Shown one piece after another: positions 34,836 through 45,212 of a DNA stretch of 64,000 nt. Within the stretch, counting starts at the first letter, position 1. Each line of letters begins with the position of its first letter. The DNA lies in assembly GCA_030704615.1 (NCBI GenBank), contig CM060732.1:49769053-49833052 (forward strand), read 5' to 3'. The notes under the pieces were generated by a model. That model saw only the letters and a list, made by a program, of their open reading frames with translations. It was not told where the DNA came from and did no database searches. The position numbers and the translations under genes were made by a program. Origin of the DNA: Takakia lepidozioides. Lineage: Eukaryota; Streptophyta; Takakiopsida; Takakiales; Takakiaceae.

Positions 34836-36535
34836 GTTGTCTGCGTCTGTCTCTTGACTCTATGGCCACACACTGCAATCAGTACATAATGGACGAATCA
34901 TCTCTCCAATTTCACTCTTGTTATAGTGAAAAAATCCCTTTCTCGATTGATGGCAGATATAGCATTGAGACATGAGGACTCCATGCAGGGATCAATTCGT
35001 AAGAATCTGCAGAGTAAGTCGTTACTGAGCAAATTAAGTCACCACCAAAGAACTGCAGAAGAGCAAATTTCCTCAGAAGAATACCTCAACAACAAGGCGC
35101 ACCAGTTCTTTCACACTGCCTCCCTCCTGCAGTTGGGTCAGCCAGGCAGCAACCAACATATATCTTTCCAGCACACTACAGAAAGGAAATAAAGTCAACT
35201 AGATATGCACAGCAGAAAGGTGTCCACCTTCCCTACTTTCCTTTGGGGGTGACGTGACACCATAATTTACGTTGCTTGGGCAGGAGTCAACCCTTTTTTA
35301 CAGAGCAGAGAAGCACAAGAACTCTTATCTTCAGACTGTACTGGCAGGTGATCATAGAGGCTCTGCCTTGTGTGGATGCAGCAGAAAACCATTCAAGAAT
35401 TATTTAATGACACCTAGTGACCAAATGTGCCTCTTGCACGAAGGCTGCCAGGCACTTGAGTCATCAAAGTTGAAAGACTGTGCTGAAAACTGGGAGTCTC
35501 TAAGTAGAAATGGATCTAGTAGATGCAACGGACAGATAAGCAGGAAGGCAGAAAAGACTCCAGTGAGTGGCAATAGGAGCTACCGAAGTGCAGATTATAT
35601 AATCTTGGATGGCAATGCATCTTACAATCCAGCACAGTATTAAAACAGAGCAACAAAAGGAGCATGATGCTGCCATGACAGTGTCCGTGGGAGAAATCCG
35701 TAAGACTAGGGATGTGTTGCCCACTTCCAGAGGCGAGTGAACCTAGTGGATGTCTCTCAGCATACCTGCTTTGCATGCCTCCACTACATGCAACTATGTC
35801 CTCTCCTCTTGACCATTCACAAGCTGCACTGCGGTATTGTGACAAATGGTCGTGACACTACTGTGCAGATTCAAAGTGGCAAGCACAAATTCAGAAGCTA
35901 CCAAACAATGAGGGTATTGGCTCTTATAGTTCCTCATGTAAAACGGGAAACCAACCAGGCCTGCTAATGATAGACACAAAACCAACAAAGAAGGCTAGTG
36001 TAATGCACTACCAGTACCCGGAGCCCAGGACTAACTATTAGATGGAAGTTGTCACACAAAGTTAAGAGAAGGAGGACCCAATGAATCCATCCTAATTTCA
36101 CACTAATTGGATTTGAAAAAAAAATGTGTCATCAATTTTTGTCTCTGCTTTCAATGTTGTGGGAAGTCTCCACCGGAGATGGAGTAGCAGCTGAACCCAC
36201 CCTTCTGTCTCTACCCATGAGCCACCATTGAAAAATGCAAACATGGAAGCTTCTATAGTGGAAGCTCAAGAGCAAACTGCCTTACATTCTTCCTTAGATC
36301 AGCCACGTGTGTCCCTTCACAAATTTCCTGTTTCCCAAACTTTGTAAACTTGTCAAATGGTAGCACAAAATACAGATTGATAGTCTTTTTTCTCATGCTC
36401 AAAACAGCCTCCAACAACCCTGCGCACTTGATGGGATGGTCACGCGCCACTGTGATTTGGAACAGTGACGAGGGCAAGAGTGCTGAATCAATAGATTCTT
36501 TATTGGGGGACCTTTCACGAATGAGATGTGATGAG
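34836..36535. other. no recognisable gene
   Basis: Several open frames of 60-125 codons (for example 35272-35643) show no known motif, no splice pattern I could build and no counterpart elsewhere in the window. A purine-only stretch gaaaaaaaaatg lies near 36116. Confidence 0.35.
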
Positions 36536-36539
36536 GGAT

Positions 36540-37560
36540 TAACTCTGAGGTCAAGAAAACCTTGTTTTGCCGCGTTATTAGACCTACCTTGGAGTACGGA
36601 TCTGCTATATGGGTTGATAACTCCAACCAGGCTAAGTCTCTAGAATCCATTCAAGTGGGGGTGCTTAAGGAGTGCATGTCAGCATGCTCCAAAATAGCCA
36701 ATGTGGTTGTTCGGGGTGAGTTTGGCATCCCTTCCTTAAGCTCCCGACGAGATGAATTCAAGGTCAGATGGTGGGGTCAGTTGCAACACATGTCCAACAC
36801 CAGATACCCTAGTTAATCGACTCTATATCTTGGAAACAGGACCGCCCTGTCAAACAGGCTAAGTCCTGGCAGAAGAGAGTAGAAGGGATTCTCAAGGATC
36901 TGCCGCAAGTCTTGACCTTGCTGGATAAATCTGACTTAGAGATTGTAGTGTCCAAAGCCATGTCTGTCAAATTGTTTGATGCAAATGAAGTTAGGTAGAA
37001 AACTTCCCTGAACCTGTTTCCAGTTTGTGACATGGGGGAGGATATCATGGATGACCTCAAGGGTCTACTCACTCTCGGCGCCAGACTGAAATTTAAACTC
37101 TGGGCAGGAAGCCTACCTTTGAACAGTAAATAGAAGCAGAGATGAAAAGGAGAGTGCAATTGCCAGTTGTGTGGGCAACCCGAAGACAATATTCATTTTC
37201 TGATTCACTGTCCGGGGTACTCTCACCAGAGAGAAGCTCTCCTCCAATCTATCAAGAGAATTGTGCGTGTACCTCTGTTTACCAACTTTAAAAGTCTCAA
37301 GGCTGAGCCAAAAGCCCAGGCCCTTCTGAGGCCTAATTTTTGGGCAAATCACACACAGCAGATTGATGCTTGTGTGAAGGGATTTCTAGAGGAAATCTGG
37401 AAAACCCGGATCAATGCTTTATACCAAGGTAAGTCTTACTACCAACGCCAGCCCCTAACAGAGGTAGGTTCTGTCTCTTTGTGTTCCGCTCAAACTGGGC
37501 GCGGGGTCAATGGCCACAAGGCTAGGGCAAACAACGTCTTATGAGTACATTCTATTACAG
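36540..37560 (+). mobile_element. 5'-truncated LINE (second family), 3' end fragment
   Basis: C-terminal non-LTR ORF2 sequence: VIRPTLEYGSAIWVDNSNQA, SLESIQVGVLKECMSA, GEFGIPSLSSRRDEFKVRWW, then in another frame CQLCGQPEDNIHFLIHCPGY (CCHC-like zinc finger) and FLEEIWKTRINALYQ. The 3' end is about 37555. Similar fragments are at 55330-55745 (-) and 61805-62790 (+). It differs from the two L1-type LINEs at 11-29 kb: its L-x-x-I-Q ... GE-G-P region is typical of the thumb and C-terminus of non-LTR ORF2. Only the end remains and it is frameshifted. Confidence 0.8.
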
Positions 37561-37567
37561 GAAAGAA

Positions 37568-37945
37568 ATGTCCCCATTGCCTGAGGCAGGGCCTCTAAGC
37601 CCTAGAAAGCACTAAATTCAGTTGCATGAGCCCAAGTCGCCCACATGCTTCACAACTGGGTATTTTTCACCAAGTAACTATCAACCAGATGGTCTAGCCA
37701 CCAGCGTTGGGATGGATGACATAGAAGATGGATTGCAACCTTTCCAAATGAAAACTAGGGCCTTCCCAGGTGAGGTCGCTCATCCTCATACAGTCCTCCA
37801 GCTCAAATACAGACTCACTGCAAACATGGGAAACTTGCGAATAGTTGTCCAAAAATGCTTGTTTTTTTCTGAATTTCCAATACTGCCTGATACAGGGGTT
37901 TGGGATTGGACATGCTGGTGAAGTGAAAGCACCCTCTGCTCTTCA
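37568..37945 (+). repeat. repeat R, contiguous copy
   Basis: The only place where the left part (matching 19702-19955) and right part (matching 8245-8357 in reverse) are adjacent, separated by about 20 bp. It therefore serves as the reference for the rearranged locus. Its open frame (SVGMDDIEDGLQPFQMKTRA) matches nothing I know. Confidence 0.75.
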
Positions 37946-38829
37946 ATGTTTTCATCAATTGAATCATAGGAACAGTTTTACCAATTGTGTCCTTCCATTC
38001 ATCAGAGGACCCCTCACTGTTAGACCTAGAAGTTCTGCCATGGATACTGTAGTGGGTTTCAAAGGAAATTGGATGTAGTGGGTTCCTGTAATAGAATGTG
38101 TTATTATACATTTACTGAAAGCAAAGTAGAGTGGCGTGTTGGATGCGGAACCTTTGAATACCAAGCTCCTTCCTGCGTGCATTGCACTATGATTGTGTGT
38201 TGTTTGAAGAAGAGGTTCCTACAGGATTTTGCTTAAAACTAAACCTCACGAATGGTCACATCTTGCAGACCCCTCGCAAAGTTTGCATAGTCTTGAGGGG
38301 TTGAACCCTCAGAAGTTTGGTAACAAGCTTCCTTTTATTTGTGTAAGTTTCATAAGAATCCCTTCAGTGGTTGGGTACTTGGACTTTGTTTGGCTGCAAG
38401 ACATAATATCAAGAGAGATTGTACAGAACCTTGTAGATGAGTACAGTACGAAGTGGGGCATGGAGGCAACTTCCAGTGTTGAGAGTCCGCTGGTTCATTT
38501 GTTCTGTGCCACGATGCTGGTGAGTCTACTGGTGAGTCTGCTGCTAGTGAGTCCGATGCTGAGTTTCTGGGTTTTCTGTCATATACCAGAGTGAACGAGC
38601 CAGTATTCGGGAGGCCATGTGTGCTTGGTGGACGGTGAGCTCCGACCCTCCTTTAGCAGTGAATGCGGTGCGCCGGGAAGTGGAGCGGGTGTTGGAGTAC
38701 ATCTTGTTTAAGTACCCTGGCTCAGCAGACGCCATAGCAGCACTGGACTCTGCAGACAAAGCACGCGCCAACTCTCTAGTCTACACCATACTCACTGCAG
38801 ACTCGGTGGACACAGAGCCCACCCAATCT

Positions 38830-39080
38830 GGCATCCAGCAGACTCTTGCCCACCAAACTCTTTCCCAACAGACTCCCATCCAGCATAGTCTTGGCCACCA
38901 GACTCACAGTCAGCACAGTCTTGTCCGGCACACTCCCATGTACCAGACTCTCGTCCAGCATACTCCCATCCAATAGACTGCTATTCAGGAGACTCCCAAT
39001 CAGCAGACTGCTACCCAGAAGACGCCCATCCACCACAGTGCTGTCCAGCGGACTCCAAGCCAGCAGACTCCCATTGTCAC
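38830..39080. repeat. tandem CAGACT-type short repeats
   Basis: Imperfect 15-30 bp units built on cagcagactcccatc / ccaccagactc, coding in frame for H/Q/T-rich repeats (QTLAHQTLSQQTPIQHSL). They resemble the more GC-rich GGACT units at 39690-40140, suggesting one satellite-like source. Confidence 0.6.
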
Positions 39081-39689
39081 GACCACCACGAGACTTTTTG
39101 GAGTTTAGCGCTCGCCATTGCCGCTCATTGATCCCGAAGCTGTGGACCTGACACTTGCCCGACAGAGGGTGAGGGAAGTCAATGCCAATGTGGATTGTTA
39201 TAATGAGCTCCATCGCATTGTTACGGACGGCCGATGGCCTTTTGTTCCCTTTCATTATTCCATGGAATTTACTATGGCAGAAGCGAATGAAGTTCTCGAA
39301 AGCGCACATTCTGTTTGCCCTGGCAGCCACGGAGGTCCAAAATGCCCCGCCACTGCTTGTCCAATTAATCCTCATGGATGACCCACGGCCTCATGAACTT
39401 AGACATATGCCCATGGCACATCCTACCTTTGGGGTGCGGGGAAAGCACTTGCTTGGAATTACTGAAGAGTACTTTCACCATCGATGGCTTTCAGCAAGTT
39501 TGTGGCAGTGATAGGATCTTTGGTTTTCGCGCATGATTGCTTCACCCAAGCCCGCCGGACATGCCAAAGGCACAGGAAAATGAGCACTCCTCGAAAATCA
39601 TCCCTGCAAAGTACACATGCCATATGAGAGACTTCAAAGAGGACTTCACCGGTGGACTTCGGCACTAACCCAGTAGACTCTCTGGTTGA

Positions 39690-40190
39690 CTGGTCTGCCC
39701 GTCTGTTCTAGTGGACTTGCCCAACGGATTTAGGCAGTAGACTCGCCCACTCTGACCTGCCATGAGTGTTGCCCTCACGACACCGCCAGCAGACCTGACC
39801 ACGCTGACCTCGCAGCGGACTTACGTAAGTGAGTCTTGCAACGGACTTGGCCAGAGGGCATCCCGAGCGGACTGGGTTGCCAGCAGACTTCCAAGCAGTC
39901 TCCTCCGGCGGACTCGCCTGCCAGCGGACCAGAGTGAGGTCGCAGCAGACTGGCACACGTGAGTCTTGCAGCGGACTGCTTGCGAACAGTCCCCTTCGGC
40001 GGACTCGCCTGCCGGCGGACTTGTTGGACCAGCACAGTGGACTGGCCGGCAGACTGGCGGTTTGGCGGACTGAAGGGAATTGGACTCACGGGCAGCGGAC
40101 TGGCGGGCGGACTGCCCGCGCTGGACTGGGGGCGCGGCGGAGCGCGGGCAGGAGGAGGGGGGGGGGGGGGGGGGGGGGGGGGTGTCCGGG
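39690..40190. repeat. GCGGACT-rich low-complexity tract with a 26-bp G run
   Basis: More than fifteen GGACT/AGACT motifs at 10-30 bp spacing, including agtgagtcttgcaacggact and tgcagcggactg, then poly-G at 40157-40182. The G run is a candidate G-quadruplex and a likely sequencing or assembly weak point. Long frames across it are composition artefacts. Confidence 0.65.
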
Positions 40191-41040
40191 TGGGGGGAGC
40201 CGGGCGTCCGTTCGCGGGGCCCATCGGTCAGCTCGCGCGTGCGCCATAACGTTAAAATGAGAGGCCTTTGCATCCTAGTGGATGCTATTGCTGGAGGCTG
40301 GAAAGACTGTAGAGATATGAAATACTATGATTTTAGTAGCCTGGTTTGTGTAACCGCATGTGACTCTTCAAATCTCTTTATTATTATTGTTATTTTCTGG
40401 TCTTCTTAAAATCTAAAAATATCATAGCTGAACCCTCTAATAATCCCAAACAAAGTATTTTCTGAGGGTCTCTGTCCCTGTTTTTAAAATTTAGAAAAAA
40501 TATAATAACAATAATTTGTATTGATAACCGTTATATGGGACCGGTAGTCTTCCACTTGGATAACCGGCATATTGATGACCGGGACACCTTTTTTTGGGAC
40601 CCTTCTATTGATAACCTCTAACCGACTTAATTTTCAAAACACTACATTATATATAACCGCCTCCATACCATTTTAAACGAGGATGCTTTACCCGGACCCT
40701 TCAATATGCCCAAAATGTAATACCCGGCCAACATTGGTAACTTCTAGCTCCCAGCAGCTTCTGATCTACTCTTGGTTGGACACTCTGTATGGTTTGTGCT
40801 GCCTGGATTCTACTTCACACCGGCCAACCTGGAGTTGACTCTGATAGTTGTTGTGTTCTCTCACACACCAAAGTTTGATTTGTATTTGGAAGGAATACTG
40901 ATAGCTTTCTGTGGTTTTGATGATTTCATGGCTATTTCTGCAGGACCGTGGTAAGACTATAACTGGAGAGGGAAACCTCACTTGGCACTTTGGATTTTAG
41001 AATACCACATTTGTAGGAAATCAATTATAGTGCTCATCTC

Positions 41041-41240
41041 GTGCAGGTAAATGAAGCAAAATGTGGGTGCATAGAGGATAGCAAGGGAGTGTTTGACACT
41101 ATGGCTGAACGAGATGTGGTGTCGTGGAATGCGACGCTTGCAGGGTATGCTTGGCAGGGACGTGGTATGGAGGCTTTGGAGACCTATGATCAAATGATGG
41201 GGGTAGGGGTGAAACCCTACCACAACACGTTTGTGTGCAT
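41041..41240 (+). pseudogene. pentatricopeptide-repeat (PPR) fragment
   Basis: Reads EAKCGCIEDSKGVFDTMAER, DVVSWNATLAGYAWQGRGME and LETYDQMMGVGVKPYHNTF: about two PLS-type PPR motifs (AKCG...VFD.M..RDVVSWN). Such proteins bind organelle RNA. Only a fragment is present, with no start or C-terminal E/DYW domain, joined abruptly to the unrecognised exon repeat on the left. Confidence 0.8.
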
Positions 41241-42274
41241 GCATATGCATACGCGTATGCGTGGGTTGCCAATTGAAGAAGGGAAACCATCTGTGGCATA
41301 ACAATTGTGCATCAGGGGGATGGTAATAATCTGCAGCAAAGTATTCGACTCTTCGTTCTTGACTCAAATGATTTATAGGTCCCTGCAACCATCGATAGTG
41401 TCCAACACCATTCCCGTTACGTGACGTCATCCAAAAATGGGTTTGATCACGGGTCATATCCATTGACCACGGGTCACATCTATTCACACCCATTTCCATG
41501 CACCGCCGTGGAACTAAACCCGTTCGGTGGATTCCACCGGCACTTTTGCACGTGTGCATTATGACTTTTGGGAGTTTTGCATCTTTCCTCTCTTGGGGAG
41601 TCATATGCTTGCTCAACGCACGTTCACTATTTAGCATGCCAGCGTGCTACAACCCGACGAGCAAGGACGTGCACAGCGCACAGTGTGTCATTCCACATAC
41701 GTCGACGGGGCTGATTTTCTAAATCGCCGGAATTTGCCGCGGAGAACATCGGATGCTATACCGATTTGAAAAGCCCGCCCATATTTTTTTGACATGGTAC
41801 TTTTTGCCGACGGTCTAGATCGCCCGGTTATCAGCGTCACGTCCATCCGTCCGTCAGCGTCAGGTCACGTCAGACCTGACGCTGACAGGACCTCCGTCAC
41901 GTTAGGTTCGGGGAATATTCTGGTAAAAATAGTACCAGGTAAAATACTGCCACTTAAGTAGCCACGTCGTCGACACGGTGGCGGTGGCAAATACATTTTG
42001 AAAATAAAAAAATGAACACGACCGCCAATTCGCTTTGTTTTTCGAAATTAAAAAAAAAATAACGACCGTCGTATTTCGAAAAATAAGGCGACCGCCAGTG
42101 CGACCGCCAATCTTGCTTTAAAAAAAATAAAAATTGAAGCGACCTACTAGAAAGGGAAGGAGAGAGCCAGGGTTGTGAGGAAGAGTGAGCATGCTCCCTG
42201 AGTACAGGTTGGTAGTGAGATGGTCGGGGACGCAGATGGAACCTGCGTTGGAACCAATGCCAGGGCCATATTGG
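41241..42274. other. no gene; palindrome at 41853-41886
   Basis: Contains a perfect 14-bp inverted repeat GTCAGCGTCAGGTC (41853-41866) with a 6-bp loop and its complement at 41873-41886. Repeated gcgaccgcca units follow in an AT-rich setting at 41990-42140. This could be a degraded inverted-repeat element between two PPR fragments. Confidence 0.4.
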
Positions 42275-42515
42275 TAACTATATCGTGGGGCATAAGACCC
42301 TTATCAGACCCTTGTTGTGCATATCCTACAATCATCGAACTCCACGACCTCACATCTCGTTCAGCCATACCATCGAGCACACCCTTTGCATCCTTGATGC
42401 ACCCACATTTTGCATACATGTTCAGGGGGGTATTGTACAGAGCGACATTTGGTACAATTCCAGCTCTGACGATGTCGCCATGGACCTCTTTGTCCTTTTC
42501 TAGAGCTAGCCACAC
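42275..42515 (-). pseudogene. PPR fragment on the minus strand
   Basis: Reads LALEKDKEVHGDIVRAGIVP, NVALYNTPLNMYAKCGCIKD and GVLDGMAERDVRSWSSMIVG, ending YAQQGSDKG: about two PPR motifs of the same subfamily as 41041-41240 but oppositely oriented. The part from AKCGCI to YAQQG corresponds to the start of the other fragment. No initiation or C-terminal domain; the frame ends in unrelated sequence. Confidence 0.8.
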
Positions 42516-43310
42516 ACATCTCTAGGGCACGCTGCTGCTCAAGACCAGCACTTGTGTCCAACTGCCCCATGCCAGTCAACACCCCTGGTCCCTCACCCTC
42601 CTCCTCCAGGTACAAATCCTCTCAATCTCCACCAGTTGAAGCACAATATCAACACAGGTAACCACCCTGACCCTCCCACAATTCCTTCACTCGCTTCATT
42701 ATCCTGTATGTTGTATGACTCCCTCTCAATTACCTGGGCCCCTGCTCTCATTATGCATCTGCTGCTTAGCACGTCTACTACTTTCCACCACACCCACAAG
42801 GCTTTGTTACACCCGGTCCACCTCTACTTGATCACACTCGCCCCTTTCACAACAACACCATTTGCCTCCACATCTATACCCCATGCTCTCCCAGCGCTAG
42901 ACATTGTTCGCTTAGCGTATATTTTCCCACCCACTTATATGACATGGCTCCATTCCATGATGTACCCCCTGATGTATACTCAACACTGTCTGGATCTAAC
43001 CCACATCTTCTCCTTCTTACAAGCGTGCTCTCAAACCTGGACTACCAAGTGCTTCCACCTTCCTCTCAACATGCTGCTTGGATACACCGGCACTCTCTCT
43101 TCCTCTCACCATTATACCATGATTATTCTCCCTGCGCAATTTTACACATACTTCTACACCATTATTTTACTCAATGACAAGCATGATTATCACTCTGTTA
43201 TACATTCTCTTGTGGCAACACGTCATCCTCAACGTACTGGAAAGGCCTCGCAGCAACGCCTAACGCTTTGTAAGACGCGGGGCGAGCCCGGTAGGGCTAG
43301 ACACGCGGCG
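42516..43310. other. no recognisable gene
   Basis: A C/T-rich stretch gives a 261-codon open frame (42552-43337) of low complexity with no motif. I see no splice structure or similarity to other parts of the window. Confidence 0.35.
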
Positions 43311-43387
43311 CGGTGGTTCCCAGGTTTGAGCCCTTGAAACGAGGCCGGTAGCCCGAGTTTACAGGGGCGACAACCTGGGAACCACCG
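43311..43387. other. inverted repeat / hairpin
   Basis: The 16-bp arm cggtggttcccaggtt (43311-43326) is perfectly complementary to 43372-43387 across a 45-bp loop that itself is GC-rich. A stem of this length could be the core of a foldback element; function unknown. Confidence 0.6.
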
Positions 43388-43406
43388 AGCCCAGGTGCTC
43401 TACCCT

Positions 43407-43688
43407 ACGTAAAGAATTTTTGGTCCCCCCTCTTTATCTTTATCATCTTTCCAGCACGGTGTCCAGTCAGAAAAGATGCCAGAAAGAAATCAGAAGGAAG
43501 GGGGAAGAAGTCGAAAAGAAGAGGGAAAGAAGGGAGGTAAGAGGAGTGCATTCCTGGAGCGTAACCCACTCTGCCAGCCTGGCGAGTGCGTTCCACTCGT
43601 GAACGTCCCTGCACGTAACCCTAGAGTGGTGTTCACAAGTATAAGGCCCCGCAAAATACAAAGGAATTTTTCCCAAAATTCTTTACGT
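43407..43688. mobile_element. 282-bp MITE-like element
   Basis: Terminal inverted repeats ACGTAAAGAATTTT, with 14 bp matching exactly. The interior has repeated gtaaccc and cgtaaccc motifs and no coding capacity. The flanks (taccct / ctgtct) show no clear target duplication, so the class is undetermined. Confidence 0.55.
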
Positions 43689-43796
43689 CTGTCTGTGCAT
43701 GTGCATGTATGTGTATGACATCGATAGCGCTGTAATTTTCACTATGTTTGTTCTGAGTGGTACTCAAACTGCCTCCCCATAATCAGTGTCTCTCCC

Positions 43797-45212
43797 CTAC
43801 CCACAATAGACATGAATTGAATCCCTTTCTTGTAGATGCCTGGCAGCACTAGAGAAAACACTTGAAGGCTTGCTGTGTGGGATAATCTTCCCACTGTAGC
43901 TTGCAGTATGAGCTTCACAGACAGAATCTACCAACCCATTCTCTTGTGGCCTCTCATCAGAAACCTTTGCACTCTTGGGAACCCCAATTGGAGATGTTGG
44001 CAAGCTTGTGGTCCCCGGCTGGAAGGCCCTAGAAAAGTACCCTGCCAAGCCTGTTGTATGCAGGCCCATTGCCACCTTCCTTCCTTTCAAGAAATCAGTC
44101 AACACAGGCAACACAATGAGTCTTCTCAACTGTGTGAGAGTCTGACCCTTGAAATCCATGACAAGCTCCTTCTTTCTTCTGACTCCTGTAAGACCATTCC
44201 ACATAGGCAATGGGATCATTTTGCTGACATTTGCGATAGCTCCAACTACGTCATCCATGGATGGGCGCCGTGAGCTTGAGACCCGAACACAGCGAGCAGC
44301 AATAGTAGCCAACTGCTTTAAAGCCTGGGTACAGTCAGGGCGTGGAACTCTAGGATCACAGATGGCCAGAGCATCTCCATGCTTGATGAGAGGCAAGGCC
44401 CAGTCACATAGGCCACATGGGTTGAAGTCCGCATCCAATGAGATTGCACTTCTGCCAGTCATGACCTCTAAAAGTAGCATTCCGAAGCTGAAGACATCGG
44501 TCTTGGTACTAATGCGCGAGGAAGTTTCGGAGTCCATGTGATCCAGACCATAAACTCCCACAGAATTTGCTGGCCCAGGTTCTGATTCAGGTATAGAGAA
44601 TAGGCGCATCTGGCTTGGTTGATCTTCTAGTCGAACACACAGTGCAAGCCCAAAATCCCCGAGCCTTGCATTCCAGTTTCGGTCAATGAACACGTTGGAA
44701 GGTTTGATGTTTCGGTGAACAATTGGTGGTGATGCTGCGTGAAGGGCTCGGATTGCTTTGGCAGTCTGTAGCACAAGATGTACCCGCACTGGCCAGCTAA
44801 GGTTGGAGGCATGAGATTCTTGGGAATGAAGATAACTATGGAGGGTACCATTTACCATGGATTCAACCACCAAGAGCTTCTCCCTCCCATCCTGACTAAA
44901 ACCAAGCAAGTTCACCAGGCGGCGGCTGAAAAGTTTTGAAAGTATCTCAATCTCATTCTCGAATGCATTCTCATCCTGCCAAAGCTGGCGTCCAAGGGTT
45001 GGCCTCTTCACTGCCACGACCCTCCCATCCTTGAGAGTTCCCTTGTACACATAACCATGGCTGGCCTTTCCTATTAGATTATCTTTCGAAAAGCCCCTAG
45101 TGGCAACCTCAAGATCCCTGAATTTGAATACCTGTAGCTTTGTGGTCTTGTTTGTGGGGGACGATGACTGGCAGAGAATTATGGATGTGTTCGACTTGCA
45201 TGATAGACCCAT
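43797..45212 (-). CDS. receptor-like cytoplasmic kinase, HRD Asp replaced by Asn
   Basis: An intronless frame of 471 residues from the ATG at 45212. This start is chosen because it gives MGLSCKSN, a Gly-2/Cys-5 acylation-type N-terminus as in plant kinase-like proteins of the At3g51990/At5g23170 group; the frame upstream to 45260 has no ATG. Kinase domain: Gly loop IGKASHGYVYKG (about 47-58), VAVK lysine (about 69), alpha-C FENEIEIL, catalytic loop VHRNIKPSN (about 165-173) and LGDFGLAL (DFG about 186-188). The HRD Asp is Asn (codon AAC) and the usual GY-DP-Y segment is GLDHMDSE. The C-lobe is otherwise complete, with DVFSFGMLLLEVMTGRSAIS and a 120-residue tail. It is probably a membrane-anchored pseudokinase or weak kinase in signalling. 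Confidence 0.85.
   Translation of the reverse strand: MGLSCKSNTSIILCQSSSPTNKTTKLQVFKFRDLEVATRGFSKDNLIGKASHGYVYKGTLKDGRVVAVKRPTLGRQLWQDENAFENEIEILSKLFSRRLVNLLGFSQDGREKLLVVESMVNGTLHSYLHSQESHASNLSWPVRVHLVLQTAKAIRALHAASPPIVHRNIKPSNVFIDRNWNARLGDFGLALCVRLEDQPSQMRLFSIPESEPGPANSVGVYGLDHMDSETSSRISTKTDVFSFGMLLLEVMTGRSAISLDADFNPCGLCDWALPLIKHGDALAICDPRVPRPDCTQALKQLATIAARCVRVSSSRRPSMDDVVGAIANVSKMIPLPMWNGLTGVRRKKELVMDFKGQTLTQLRRLIVLPVLTDFLKGRKVAMGLHTTGLAGYFSRAFQPGTTSLPTSPIGVPKSAKVSDERPQENGLVDSVCEAHTASYSGKIIPHSKPSSVFSSAARHLQERDSIHVYCG

Larger units (their letters stand above)
38477..40738. mobile_element. 2.26-kb insertion with 9-bp putative TSD and GGACT-rich core
   Basis: It interrupts the unrecognised exon between two near-identical 9-mers, AACTTCCAG (38468-38476) and AACTTCTAG (40739-40747). 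The uninterrupted sequence at 19270-19712 has a single copy. Its contents are an open frame from 38617 (VRREVERVLEYILFKYPGSA, ALDSADKARANSLVYTILTA), a tandem CAGACT region, another open stretch near 39118 (IDPEAVDLTLARQRVREVNA), a GGACT-rich tract and a 26-G run. A 9-bp duplication suggests a Mutator-like carrier of host fragments, but terminal inverted repeats are not evident. Confidence 0.5.
38108..40992 (+). pseudogene. unrecognised host-gene exon, copy 2, split by a 2.26-kb insertion
   Basis: Pieces matching 19712-19270 in reverse are 38108-38165, 38350-38476 and 40739-40992. The coding part reads VVGYLDFVWLQD, REIVQNLVDEYSTKWGMEAT, then after the insertion GHSVWFVLPGFYFTPANLEL, KFDLYLEGILIAFCGFDDFM and AISAGP before a GTAAG donor. 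This copy keeps Gln where copy 1 has a stop (REIVQN). Protein family is unknown to me. Confidence 0.55.

Noticed and set aside
38776-39375. 199-codon minus-strand frame with L/G/S repeats
   Set aside because: Shadow of the tandem CAGACT repeats on the other strand.
39775-40273. Several 100-150 codon frames with poly-Pro or poly-Gly
   Set aside because: Produced by the G run and GGACT repeats; composition artefacts.
42552-43337. 261-codon open frame
   Set aside because: Pyrimidine-rich low-complexity composition, no motif, no homologue in the window and no splice or promoter context.
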